A stretch of DNA of 64,000 nt, from assembly GCA_035578155.1 (NCBI GenBank), contig JAPWDM010000012.1, positions 14,514,501 through 14,578,500 of the forward strand, written 5' to 3'. Origin of the DNA: Brachynemurus nebulosus (lineage: Eukaryota > Arthropoda > Insecta > Neuroptera > Myrmeleontidae). The notes below the pieces were generated by a model that was not told where the DNA came from, did not search any database, and saw nothing but the letters and a program-made list of their open reading frames with translations. The translations under genes and the position numbers were made by a program. Shown one piece after another: positions 33,917 to 44,496 of the stretch (its first letter is position 1; the number at the start of each line of letters is the position of its first letter).

Positions 33917-34975
33917 AATAATATTAAAAATATACATATATGTATGTTGATTATTTATTATTGTTTCCATAGTTTCAAAGTATGCTTTGGCAAAAATTTG
34001 AACATCTTAGCACTGACATTATAAATTTAAAAAATTTTTACTATTCATTTAAATGTTATTTTAATTACTTATGTTAAATTTTACGATAAAAAATGTGCTC
34101 GTAGAAAAAGTATAGTGTAAAATGCGTGGGAAAAGCTTATTGTACAATATACTATTTTTGATTTAAAGAAAAAAAATTAGTTTTTAATTTTTGAACAAAA
34201 GGTAAAAAATTAAAAATTTTAACAATAACTAATTTACTTTTTGGCAAGTCTTCTTCCTTCATACTGTGCTGTTTTTTGGCTCTAAATTCTTACACAGTCG
34301 CTATATGACAGTACGATTAGTGTCACTTACTCTCGTTCTATAAAGTCCCTGACTTATTTTTAGTCACTGACAGCTGGAGAGCCTATTTAATCATTTCCTC
34401 TACCAGTGTCAATTCAATTTAAAGCATATTTTGAAAATAATTTTGAAACGCGGTTACAAATAATTGACAATGATGGACAATACTGACATTCGAAATATGT
34501 ACCCTGCATGTATACAGTTTATTATAGGTGGGCTTATGATGATACAAGCCATTCAGCCGATGAGATTATATTGTTACATACATGGTTTTATCCTATTTTG
34601 AAACTGAAGTTGGCCATCACATGGTCATCATTCAGTTTGTGTTGATCGTACTGTTGCCTATTGAGTGATATTAGTTACCTATATTTGATGTGAAACCGCT
34701 ATTATACACTGCTCAAATCTACTGCTCAATATACAGTCATGGCATATATAAAATTATATACATATTACGTTATTGTACCTTTGTTGGTTTCAAGCAAATT
34801 GCTTGTGGATTTTAAGATTTGATCTTGTGTCCTCTATGCATTTCGAGACTTATTTTCTTTACACCCTGTATAAAACAGTATTCTTTCAATTTTTCTCGAA
34901 AACTACACAGAATAGTAGTCCAAAAATCTATCTTATGTAATTTTTTCCGCTCTTCATGATGGTGAAAAAACGTAT
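33917..34975. other. AT-rich sequence with TTATTGTACAATATAC motif
   Basis: AATGCGTGGGAAAAGCTTAT, TGTACAATATACTATTT at 34119-34155 is another copy of the motif that borders the GC-cored hairpins. No gene is seen. Confidence 0.45.
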
Positions 34976-35530
34976 CCATAGAAATATAGACTCAAAATGT
35001 TATGTCACAGTATAAATAAAAGATTATCACCATAGGCAGTAGGGAAACGCACTTTCTATCCTGTTTTGACATAAGTACAAATTATGCATGTCCTTTTTTA
35101 CTTATGTGATTGTATGTTTTTGTACATGTGAGATTGAGGGTTGATAATGGTCATGTTAAATTATATGAACAACTAAAAGCAACTTTCTTCAAAATGAATT
35201 GAGCAAACGCGAAATTGATGACCTATTAGCACCAGCCACTGTTCCATAGAAATAATAGACTCAAAATGTTATGTCACAGTACAAATAAAATATTATTACC
35301 ATAGGCAGTAGCGAAACGCACTTTCTATCCTTTGTTGATATAAGTACAAACAATTATGTATGTCGTTTTTTACTTATGTGATTGTATGTATTTGTACTTG
35401 TGAGATTGAGGGTTGATAATGGTCATGTTAAATTATATGAACAACTAAAAGCAACTTTCTTCAAAACGAATTGAGTAAACGCGAAATTGATGACAGTATT
35501 CAACACGAGAATTTAGATCGTCACGACCTA
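34976..35530. repeat. Tandem duplication, about 267 and 287 bp
   Basis: Two adjacent units start CCATAGAAATA and share ACTCAAAATGTTATGTCACA through CAAACGCGAAATTGATGAC. Unit 2 has 33 extra bases near its end. The difference keeps the frame of a short ORF tail. Confidence 0.85.
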
Positions 35531-35569
35531 TTAGCACCAATCATTGTCGAAATCGAAAATATTAACTGA
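35441..35569 (+). pseudogene. Possible coding relic (ORF tail)
   Basis: An open stretch of 42 codons ends with ELSKREIDDSIQHENLDRHD, then LLAPIIVEIENIN and TGA. The upstream unit of the tandem repeat holds the same frame with an 11-codon deletion (ELSKREIDD then LLAP). The composition looks protein-like, but no family is recognised and there is no start. It may be the end of an exon or of an old element. Confidence 0.25.
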
Positions 35570-36661
35570 ATTATTATAAAATATTAATATTATTTATTAT
35601 TTAACGTATTTTTACATAAGCATTCAAATTATAATAATACTTACAAATTTGCATCAAACGGCACTCAGAAAAAACATAAATTGAAATTTTGTTTTGAATG
35701 ATTTAAACAAAATTTAGCAGCACAAGAGTTATCACCAGACATTTTAAGCCACCATAATAATTAAATACATATCAGAAATATCTTACAGATCACAAAACAC
35801 ACCAAAATTACAAGGAAATATCAAAAATAACTGATGACAAACTTTAAATAAAAAAAATTTAATGACAGTTAAAATTCCACTGCCATCGTTGTTAAAAATT
35901 TTACAAAAGTCAGTGAAACCTAGACAAAATTAAATAATTTACATAATTATCAATTGTAAATTTTGACAAAATAATTTGACCTGCAAATTTATTTTTCTAA
36001 ATTAAATTTACTTTAGTGATGATATTTTCACTATTAGTATGCATAATGTTATGCATTATTTAGGTACATAACATGGATAACCCTTTGGAATTTTTGAATT
36101 CCAAATGACACTCTTACGTCATCTCGTTTCGTAACTGTTTGTGAAACAAACTATTATTTAAACTGTGGTTATGTCTTATAATAAATAGTGTCGTTAATAA
36201 ATTACTGAAAGAAAAACAAATGCCGCGTGTTGAGTTATATACCAAATCTCTTAAATAAGTAAAGATAAAGATATAATCGTTTTGAAATCGAAAATTATCG
36301 TTTATTTCATAATAACAACGGATAGTACTTAGTACAGAACACTGTTTAGGCAAGCGCAACTTGCAGCACCTGACGATTTGCATTGAGCTAATCTCATTTT
36401 TCTGCAATAAAAAAAATTTCATTGTAACAATATTACAATATTATTTGCAATAATATTAATATTCTGCATTAATATCCCGGAGCAGAAAGTACTTAGTGTT
36501 TGCAAATTCTTTCTTTAGACATAAAATATTATACACACGTAACGCATATGTATAGCATTTCTTGTAATATATTATAAATTTTAATATTTTCTTTAATGGT
36601 GAAATATTTCCTCTTCTGTTAAACAGTGTTGATGGCTGTAATGTTATTGTTATTTGTTTTA
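35570..36661. other. AT-rich sequence, nothing recognised
   Basis: The minus-strand ORFs of 102-117 codons at 36114-36809 have no family signal, and one runs through (TA)n. No gene is supported. Confidence 0.4.
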
Positions 36662-36803
36662 GCGAATTTCCAGAATGGAATTCAGCTATTACAGCCACTG
36701 TCATGACGCGACTTGAGCCCGAGACTATGCCAGAAATTTTTTTTGAGGTCCCTAGAAACTGAAAATAATATTCATAAAAATTTATATATATATATATACA
36801 CAT

Positions 36804-36862
<59 letters not shown>

Positions 36863-36865
<3 letters not shown>

Positions 36866-36998
36866 GGTGTCAGAGAAATAAGTATCATCCTTTTGAGGGG
36901 TGACTCATAGCACCCTGTAGACACTAAAACCGCAGGAATTTTTTTGGAATTAACAGTCGCGTCACCCCTCAAAACGATAAGAATTATTTCTTTACACC

Positions 36999-37001
<3 letters not shown>
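36863..37001 (+). mobile_element. 139-bp CAGGGTG mini-element, copy 1
   Basis: CAGGGTGTCAGAGAAATAAG at the left and TTATTTCTTTACACCCTG at the right lie between TA tracts. The left half matches the start of the larger elements at 15576 and 2173 (GACTCATAGCACCC, TAGACACTAAAACC), so it is an internally deleted derivative. Confidence 0.8.
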
Positions 37002-37035
<34 letters not shown>

Positions 37036-37172
37036 CAGGGTGTAAGAGAAATAACTCTTATCTTTTTGAGGGGTGTGCGACTGTTAATTCTGAAAAAATT
37101 TCTGCAGTTTTAGTGTCTACAGGGTGCTATGAGTCATCCCTCAAAAGGATGATACATATTTCTCTGATACCC

Positions 37173-37173
<1 letters not shown>
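37036..37173 (-). mobile_element. CAGGGTG mini-element, copy 2 (inverted)
   Basis: This is a reverse-complement partner of the 36863 copy about 35 bp away, with (TA)n between and outside. The pair makes an inverted repeat of about 310 bp. Confidence 0.8.
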
Positions 37174-37227
<54 letters not shown>

Positions 37228-37801
37228 GTATATATATATGTGTGTGTGTGTGTCTGCGCGATAATTCTCGAACGAAGTATGCAATTTTTACGAAACTTGG
37301 TGAAAACATTGGAAGTCCCAAACCTTTGGATGAGTTCGTCAGCTAGACGCGTGGGATGTCAGGAACATGGGTTTTGTTCTTGCAAAAAATTAGTTTTTTG
37401 CCAAAATTTCTTCTTATTCAAAAATTTTTGCGAAATTTTCTTACACCATTTAAAAGAGGAGAAAAAAGTATATAAAAAAGGTCTTAAAACTATTCTTCTA
37501 TGTAAGCTAGTTTCCGAGAAAAACTAATTTTTATAAACGGAAATTCGCTATGTTATGTGGACTGCTGCGACAGGGATATTTTTTTTTTGTTCTTTTTTTG
37601 TTTTGTTAAAGCTGCACACTCAGTTATTATGAATGCCCGTAAAACAAATGAATTACTTGACACGTATAATTGTAGCTTCGGAAATTGGATGCGTAGTACA
37701 CACGATTCAAAAAAATTAATACGATTAGTTCTATAAGTCAAGTGTTTGCTGAGCAACTAGAAGTGAATTAACAAATAAGAAGAAGTAACTGTAGGAGATA
37801 C

Positions 37802-38062
37802 AGTCGAATGCCCGTTATAAGACTATCTAGGGGGATGTAGGGGAAATTTTTCTCTGAATTCTCTGAATTTTTCTCGACTACTCCTTATAAGACCATTTCA
37901 TTTCAGCATTGCATTCCTATACTTAGTTTATAATTTTGACAGTTCCAGCATAAGGAGTGGTCTGACACAGAACTCGAACAAGTGATTAAGTGGACGAAGT
38001 TGTAACTGCCGATTGAGGAGCATAATCTTATAATGGGCAGTCTTATAATGGGTATTCAACTG
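37802..38062. mobile_element. TA-flanked MITE, CAGTCGAATGCCC type
   Basis: Ends CAGTCGAATGCCCGTTATAA and TTATAATGGGTATTCAACTG are bounded by TA (37800-01, 38063-64). The termini resemble the CAGTCGA... ends of pogo/Tigger elements. At 261 bp it is non-coding. The word GTCTTATAA or its complement recurs inside. Confidence 0.75.
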
Positions 38063-38106
38063 TATTGTCATTTTACTAGAAGTAGCATTATTATCCATTT
38101 GTAATA

Positions 38107-39008
38107 CCGTAAAACCGTCTAGACCCGGACAGGGTGTCTAGACCTGGACACTTTGCACTAATCTTCAAAGTAAGTAGTTTCTACATTAACCTGCAACAAT
38201 AAACATTTGTTCTTGACGTCATTAGAGAGAGAAAAACATCCTCTAAACAGCTGTACCAATAAAAACTGCGGATTTCAACTTTTACTATCTCATTTTACAG
38301 GATTACTATTCTCCAGTTTTTTAAAGAAATAAAATGTGTGTCTAACTTAGACATGTAATTTTCGTCATGGTTGTCATATTGTTTTAATTTTGATATGTAT
38401 GTTTTCAGAACTTTATCGCGCATCTTTTAATGATGTTTGAAGTTATATTCGATGTATATATAAAAAAAATACATGCTATGTACATATATCCGTTTAGACC
38501 CGGACACATCAGTTTATTACACTATGGCCGCGATTCGCACTGGCTGTAACTTCCACTATCCATACGTTATATTCCCGTCAGAATTACGCGGTTTATGCCT
38601 CCTTCTGGTGTCATATCGCATGTTTACTTCCTCGAGAGGCATACTATGTACTGACCCCTCTCCCTTCCCACAAAATGTTTTGAAGCTTTTGACAGGTTCA
38701 AAGACATCAGACGATATAAAACACTGTCCTAACCCCAACGGGAGAGGTCAGTTTGCATGTTATTACATTATTTAAGTAAGTGTCCGGGTCAAGACCGATT
38801 TGTGGTGTAGACGCGGACACTTACTAATTATTTTTTATTTTTTTTATTTTTACTTATAATGAAACAAGTGGGTCAGGGATATAACAAATAATATATGTTC
38901 TTTCTGATGGTAATACTGTTATTGGTGATATCTATGAAGGAAACATGTATAAACATAAAATTATACCAAAAAATGTAAAAAAGTGTCCGGGTCTAGACGG
39001 TTTTACGG
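38107..39008. mobile_element. DNA transposon with GTCTAGACCCGGACA repeats
   Basis: The 25-bp inverted ends begin CCGTAAAACCGTCTAGACCC. The internal word GTCTAGACCCGGACAC or its complement occurs about six times (38116, 38135, 38493, 38770, 38803, 38984), like an array of binding sites. A central GC-richer island (38519-38750) is open on both strands (100 codons plus, 60 codons minus) without a recognised family. Flanks show no clear duplication. Confidence 0.65.
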
Positions 39009-39721
39009 AGCAGATAGCGTTAAATGGAGGTTACTAATTTTGATTTCGGTAACTTGTTCCTTATTTTTATTGTTTTGAAAATCCATTCTCTTTCCTAACT
39101 TAACCGGATATTTCTAAAACATGATTGTTAGGAAACTTGTACAAAACTGAAAAATTTTTTTTGGGAGGAGAAATGAAATCTATACAAAAATAGTGTGGTC
39201 CATTTCACTTAACTTTAACCATGATTCATCACTTCTGAATTTAAATAATTTCCATTTTCTTGGCTTTATCTCTTTCATTATTGCACTTACGTAAATTTTA
39301 AAAGTGCCATCTGTTTTTAGAAAAGATTAGAAGACTGATTTGTTTTGAACATAAGAATTATTTAATTTTTTAAGTTTGACTCATGCTCAATTAATTTGAA
39401 ACAGGGTATATTATATAAACTTAAAACTCTATTCATAAAGTAACTAAATTCAAAAAAATATACACCAAAACCTCGTAAACTTCATAAATTTTGAAGGGCT
39501 TTTTTTAAAAAAAAAAACGTATAAAAAAACGTACAATATTTGAATATTTTTTATTTGAATTATACGACCGGTTTTATATTTTTTGAAGATAATCGTGAAT
39601 GAAGAATTTTTTACGGGATTGGGAACAGGCAGGAGTAGCACTAAAGATATTATAAGTGTGTTTCGGCACCCGGGCTAAAAACCGGATCTTTTCGGGAACG
39701 TTCCGGTAACATCTTTATAGT
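39009..39721. other. AT-rich sequence, nothing recognised
   Basis: No gene or repeat boundary is seen. Confidence 0.4.
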
Positions 39722-40481
39722 AGAGTCCCTATAATAAATAGAGTCGTGACATGTGTGCTAAACGCTGATTGGTTCCGGCATTTTCTGTCCAAAGTTTGCG
39801 TAAAATACATTGGAAATAAATATTAATAATAGTATATTGTGCAATAAGTGCGGAAAATTGTCGATTGCCCACGAAAGCGAAGTTGAGTAGGGCTTGAGTA
39901 GGGCAATCGACAATCCCGCACGAGTTGCACATACTATTTTTTATTACGAATTTCACATACTTTTTTCTATTATTATCACTATTTTTGACATTTTTATTAC
40001 TTTTTAAAATAATATTTTTAAGTGTTCGTCTTTTTTTTCTGAATTAATTATCGTTTAAATTACTTTGTTGGTGGTTTCTATAGAAATAATTATGAAATAT
40101 TTATTAAATGAAAAATTAAGAGGCGGATTTGCCTGTTTTGATTAAATTTTGCGTGTTTTATTGTCAATTTGCGTGTGGAAAGTTACTTTCCACACGCAAA
40201 AAAGTATGCGGGAGGAGTACAGTGGGCAAACAGTTATTTTGCGTACAGAAATGTATGCGCCAAGTTAGTACTTCTCCCGCATGAGTAATAAAAAAACCAT
40301 TTTGTTTAACTTAGAAAGAATAATTAAATTAAAAATTTTTAATTGTTCATTAGTTCATAACTTATTAACAATAATTATGTACTAAAAACATATTTACTTA
40401 AACATATGATAATTAATTTTGAAGCTTCCCGCTCTGTTTTGAAAAGAAAATGGATGACTCTATATTTATTATAGGGACTTT
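39722..40481 (-). mobile_element. MITE carrying family C repeat, copy 2
   Basis: AGTCCCTATAATAAATAGAG at the left and CTATATTTATTATAGGGACT at the right are inverted ends. The interior (about 39835-40295) is the reverse complement of 29395-29879, including the GC-cored hairpin GTCGATTGCCCACGAAAGCG. An inner stem GTGGAAAGT/ACTTTCCAC lies near 40175-40195. Non-coding. Confidence 0.65.
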
Positions 40482-40491
40482 ACTTTACAGT

Positions 40492-41474
40492 TGCATTCGC
40501 TCATCACTAGGCAACATTACTCTGACTATAAAACAAAATGAAACACATAACCTATATTAGTTGAATAATCAGTGCTCTGGTGGCTGTGTTAGCAACTAAA
40601 ATGAAATAAACCAACAATAATTTAAATTATTATTGCTGTAAAATAAAATTTATTTTCCATATAATATATTATTACATACATTGAAACATTTGAAATACGA
40701 AAAAAAAGAAAATTTCTAGCACAAAGTAATTCTTGCGGTATTTTCATCTTATTTCACTGACATCACAAAATAATATAATATTGTGTAACATGAAAGCATG
40801 CTTTTGTAACATAAATAACACACAACTGTCTACCAAGTACGAGCATTCTACACAGAACAGATTTACTAACTGTTAAATTGGTATGAAACCATTGTGTGTA
40901 TGTATACATATTTTAAATGTAGGCAAGTAAGATCGTTTAATCGGCGGGCTAAACATGCTACTTGGAGTGGGGGTGGACTGACGGTGTGAGGAAAGTGGAA
41001 GGGGAATGGAAAGGGTGGGGGAAGACATCCGTGGATAATATATACTGCTTGCTGTTGGCCGCTGTTTGTTACTTATGTTCTTTTATATTCTTTTGTATGC
41101 TATGCGACTTGAGATTGCCTGTTTCCGAATCATTATTCCTTTTTTTTTGTTGGGGTGCTGTGGGTTAGTTGTACAGTGAAGATGTTTATACATATAGGGT
41201 AATTTCGGGAAGGGTGCACCAATTTTTGTCTGTTGTCTACAAAGTCAACATAATAAAAAATAAATATTGTTTTAAGATTTGTTATTTTTACTTTTACAAA
41301 GTGTAAAAAAGTGGAGATTTCGTAACCAATTCTAAGTATCATAGGACTTGAACGAGTCGCGGTGCGGTTAGGATGAACGTGCGAAGCCAATAACAAAAAG
41401 AAAGTGCAAAAAGCAAATAATAATAAATTATTTTCAAATTGACTTTAAGATTAAATGCTACCAAGTTAGAACCT
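40492..41474. other. Sequence without recognised gene; G-rich patch
   Basis: A purine/G-rich patch (about 40960-41030) and scattered short ORFs are present. No gene is supported. Confidence 0.4.
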
Positions 41475-41737
41475 GAGCGAAAATGACTTTGTTTGTTTCT
41501 TTGTTTATCTTACTTCCACGCCTCAACAGATTAATCAATCAACTTAAAACTTTGCAAAAAGGTGGCTTGGAAAACAGAGATAGTTATAGGCTACTTTTCA
41601 CCCCGGTTTTTTCAGTGGCAAATTCCCCAAAGAAATAGTAACTTTTAATTGTGACATGATGTAAATATGTAAACTCTAGACGAACAAGTATGATGCCGTA
41701 ATTTCAAATACCACGCGTGCGAAGTTGCGGGTAAATG
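41475..41737 (+). mobile_element. Helitron fragment, degenerate 3' end
   Basis: Phrases AAACTTTGCAAAAAGGTGG, CTTTTCACCCCGGTTTTTT and CGCGTGCGAAGTTGCGGGTA are characteristic of insect Helitron/RC elements. The expected CAGCTAG end reads ATGTTAGC here, so the terminus has decayed. Confidence 0.45.
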
Positions 41738-41757
41738 TTAGCTTAACATAAAATAAT

Positions 41758-42254
41758 TGAAGACATGAGTGGATGACGGTCTTATGTAACATTTTTTTCA
41801 AAAATTTATTTTTTGCCAAATTTTGAAATATGCTATGTTGAAGTATCATCTATCATATCGATGTTTAAGTTGTGATAGCACGTAAGTGACATTTTTTGGA
41901 AATTTTTTTTTTATACAGATGGATAGATATTAAAAATACGCATCTATCGATCCAGAAAAAATGGTATTTTTATAAAAACTAATGAGGAAGAACAATGTTT
42001 TTGACACCACGTATTATGCGGAAGCTCAATTTTGTAAGGTTGACTCCGCGCATCTTAACATACGTGATGTCTCATCACAACTTAAACATCGATATATTAA
42101 AATCTGGTTTCATTAGATCCAATAGCTGTGTAGAAATTCAATAATAAACATGTGCTATTGCACGGGAAGAATATGTAAATAAAAACTTTCAAACGCTTCT
42201 ACTGTAAAATTATAAAAATGTTACATAACACCTTCATCCACTCATGTCTTCAAT
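41758..42254. mobile_element. Foldback MITE, about 500 bp
   Basis: Ends TTGAAGACATGAGTGGATGA and the complement at 42235-42254 are inverted. A second inner pair (ATCGATGTTTAAGTTGTGAT and its complement) is also present. No coding capacity. Confidence 0.7.
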
Positions 42255-42277
42255 TTATGCCAGAAGGATTTGAAATA

Positions 42278-42482
42278 TTCTTTATTCTATTGATTAGGTG
42301 CGCGATAACTAAGATCACATGCACCATTGATATGGTAGTAATATTGAGGTTAGATGTAGGAATGGCTATTGATATATGAGAGGTTTGGTAATGAAGATGA
42401 CGTATCTCCCCCGGTTGGTGTCGAACTCACGATCTACCAGACAAGAAGCGGAGTTCCTAACCACTAGACCAACTCGGGGTCT
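42278..42482 (-). mobile_element. tRNA-derived SINE
   Basis: On the minus strand the element begins with a tRNA-like head of about 75 nt, GACCCCGAGTTGGTCTAGTG, and ends in an A-rich tail AATAGAATAAAGAA. The A box (TGGTCTAGTGG) and B box (GTTCGACACC) of an internal Pol III promoter are visible. The 11-bp repeat GATTTGAAATA flanks it (42267-42277 and 42483-42493). The acceptor ends pair partly (CCCCG/CGGGG) but the anticodon stem does not, so it is a SINE head and not a functional tRNA. Confidence 0.8.
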
Positions 42483-43319
42483 GATTTGAAATAATTCACA
42501 TATAATTACCTATTTGATACAAGTTAAATTGATTAGATAGAAATTAATTGATAGTTAATAATAATGAAAGTAAAGTAATTTTTACTTATTTAATTTTTAA
42601 TGATTAGTAATTTTGATGACTCTTTTTAATGAAACGATTTTTCGCTAGTGACATCAGGCTGCTGCACCTGTGCCATGATATTTTTAACTGAAAATCAGTG
42701 TCACCAACCGCTTCGTGTAACCGTTACAGCAAGTGGTGCGTCTCTCCCAAAATTACCCTACAGTTACGTATACATTTGATATAGTCACGATGAAGACTGC
42801 ATTTTTTTTTTGATCTTCTCATAAATGACCTGTGTATTTCCGCCGTGTATTTCCTTTCAGCTTTTAAATATACATAAATCTACTCATTCCGTTTTTCTTT
42901 GCTGGTTACTGCATGGAAACTGGAGTTTTTGCTCGTTTGATTGAAATGTTTTTCTCGTAAATGATTTTCTCATTTTGTTTCTTAGTTTCTTAAGAATAGA
43001 GTTTATCATTTTGTGTTTAAATTGTATAAATCAATAGTTGAGGAAAAGTTAATTAAAGAAACTTTGAGATTGGTATTAAATTGATTGTGAATTGTCGGAT
43101 AAATATTCAACTATTGCGCTGTTTTCTTTGTCAACTGGTTTATTATCTATGAGTTGTCTGAATCGTAAACCAAAAATACTCTATACGTTGTTGCAAAAGG
43201 AGGGGGAGGGGGTAAATATCGGCTATTTTTCGCTCATAGCCCATTCCTTTGATATTACCACAGAATACCAGAGGCAATGTTACATATAAAATTCTGTCGT
43301 TCGTACGTTGCAATGTTGT
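42483..43319. other. AT-rich sequence; one GCGTCTCTCCC word
   Basis: GGTGCGTCTCTCCCAAAATT, followed by ACCCTA, lies at 42735-42759 and resembles the motif cluster near 3300. No gene is seen. Confidence 0.4.
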
Positions 43320-44240
43320 GCAATTTACATCGCTTCTGACTTAGTCTGTTACTGTTCGCCATTGGGTTCACGTCGTAACGAATATCATTGTTTTGTTTAA
43401 TCAACTCGTGAAATTTAAACAGAAAAAAATATGAAGTGTGTGTATGGATTTATTTTTAATTGTTGGTTGTTAGTTACAAAGCTCGTCTATGATAGTATAT
43501 ACTATATACATATATGCAAGCTGCGTAGTAGAGATGAGCTAAACGGTTATTTTCTGATAACTGTTATTGCAATAACAGTTACTGAAAAATAACTGTTATT
43601 TATAACAGTTATTATAATAACTGATATGGTATTTGGATATTTTAACATATTGTAAGATATTCGATATGCGTACAAACGGTTCTGCTAGTGAAATATGAAC
43701 AGATCTATAATACTGACGGGTACTAAATAATCTGCAATATCTGTACAAATACTTGTCTATACAAGGATTTAGGCTTTATATACACAATTTTAACAATTTT
43801 ATGGATACAAAATTACAAATACAAATAGATAACTGTTTTTAAGATTTTTTTAGATGTGCTACAATAGAAAATGTGTAACTTGCCTGGGGCGTTATTATTT
43901 TGAAATTCTCGGCAGATGGTTAAAATAAATTACTGTGATCCTTACTTTCGAATATATTAATATTGTCCTAGGTTATCGATATTTCCAAAGGAGTTATTTA
44001 AGTAACCAGTTACTGGGTATTCCAGTTATTGACGATAACTGTTATCCTTCTATACTAGTTACAAAATAAGAGTTATCGATATATCGATCATCTCTACTGC
44101 GTAGTCATACATCAACATATTGCACTAACACATTCGTATGTTGGGTGTTTTGTGTTTTGTTGTATGTATGATAATCGTTTGGTAGCAGAGGAGCGGTGTC
44201 GACGTCATTTGCCGACGACAGCGGGCACGGTAGTTATGAA
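43320..44240 (-). repeat. Dispersed repeat, family B, copy 2, split by a hAT
   Basis: The parts 43320-43528 and 44105-44240 together match the reverse complement of 13720-14012. Between them is an inserted hAT element with its 8-bp duplication. Confidence 0.6.
43529..44096. mobile_element. hAT-type MITE with AACTGTTATT repeats
   Basis: Ends TAGAGATGAGC and GATCATCTCTA are bounded by a perfect 8-bp duplication CTGCGTAG (43521-28, 44097-104). The left subterminal region has about six copies of AATAACTGTTAT or its complement, and similar words recur at the right. 568 bp, non-coding. Confidence 0.85.
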
Positions 44241-44496
44241 ATTGAAGATCTATATGTATCTATGGATAATAGGTTTTTCTCAAATGATTATATCTATCTT
44301 GGTAAATTCAAGTGTTTTTGAGTCATTTTGATGCCTTCAATGAATCAAACTAAATAAACGTTTATTGACAAGTGTATTAACTGTATTGTTCGAGAAAAAA
44401 AGGAATATCACAAAAGTAGATACCAAAAAAGGAAGTTAACAAAAAGCTAACAAACACTCTGTTTTGAGGGATCGTTTATATAATTTGCTATATTAA

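Larger units (their letters stand above)
36786..37252. repeat. Compound (TA)n / (TG)n microsatellite tracts
   Basis: TA tracts at about 36783-36861, 37003-37032 and 37176-37238 surround the two mini-elements. The last passes into (TG)n at 37239-37252. Confidence 0.9.
36662..37580. repeat. GGAAATTC repeat family with internal (TA)n, copy 2
   Basis: Same order as the 24891 copy: GCGAATTTCCAGAATGGAA, CTATTACAGC, GACTTGAGCCCGAGACTATG, (TA)n, GTCTGCGCGATAATTCTCGA, then GGAAATTCGCTATGTTATG. In this copy the (TA)n region holds two small CAGGGTG elements in opposite orientation. Confidence 0.6.

Noticed and set aside
36114..36809. Minus-strand ORFs of 102 and 117 codons
   Set aside because: Low-complexity, AT-driven composition, no family; one includes TA microsatellite sequence and part of the GGAAATTC repeat.
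42405..42482. Functional tRNA gene on the minus strand
   Set aside because: A and B boxes and part of the acceptor pair, but the anticodon stem does not. The sequence continues as a 205-bp unit with an 11-bp duplication, so it is a SINE.
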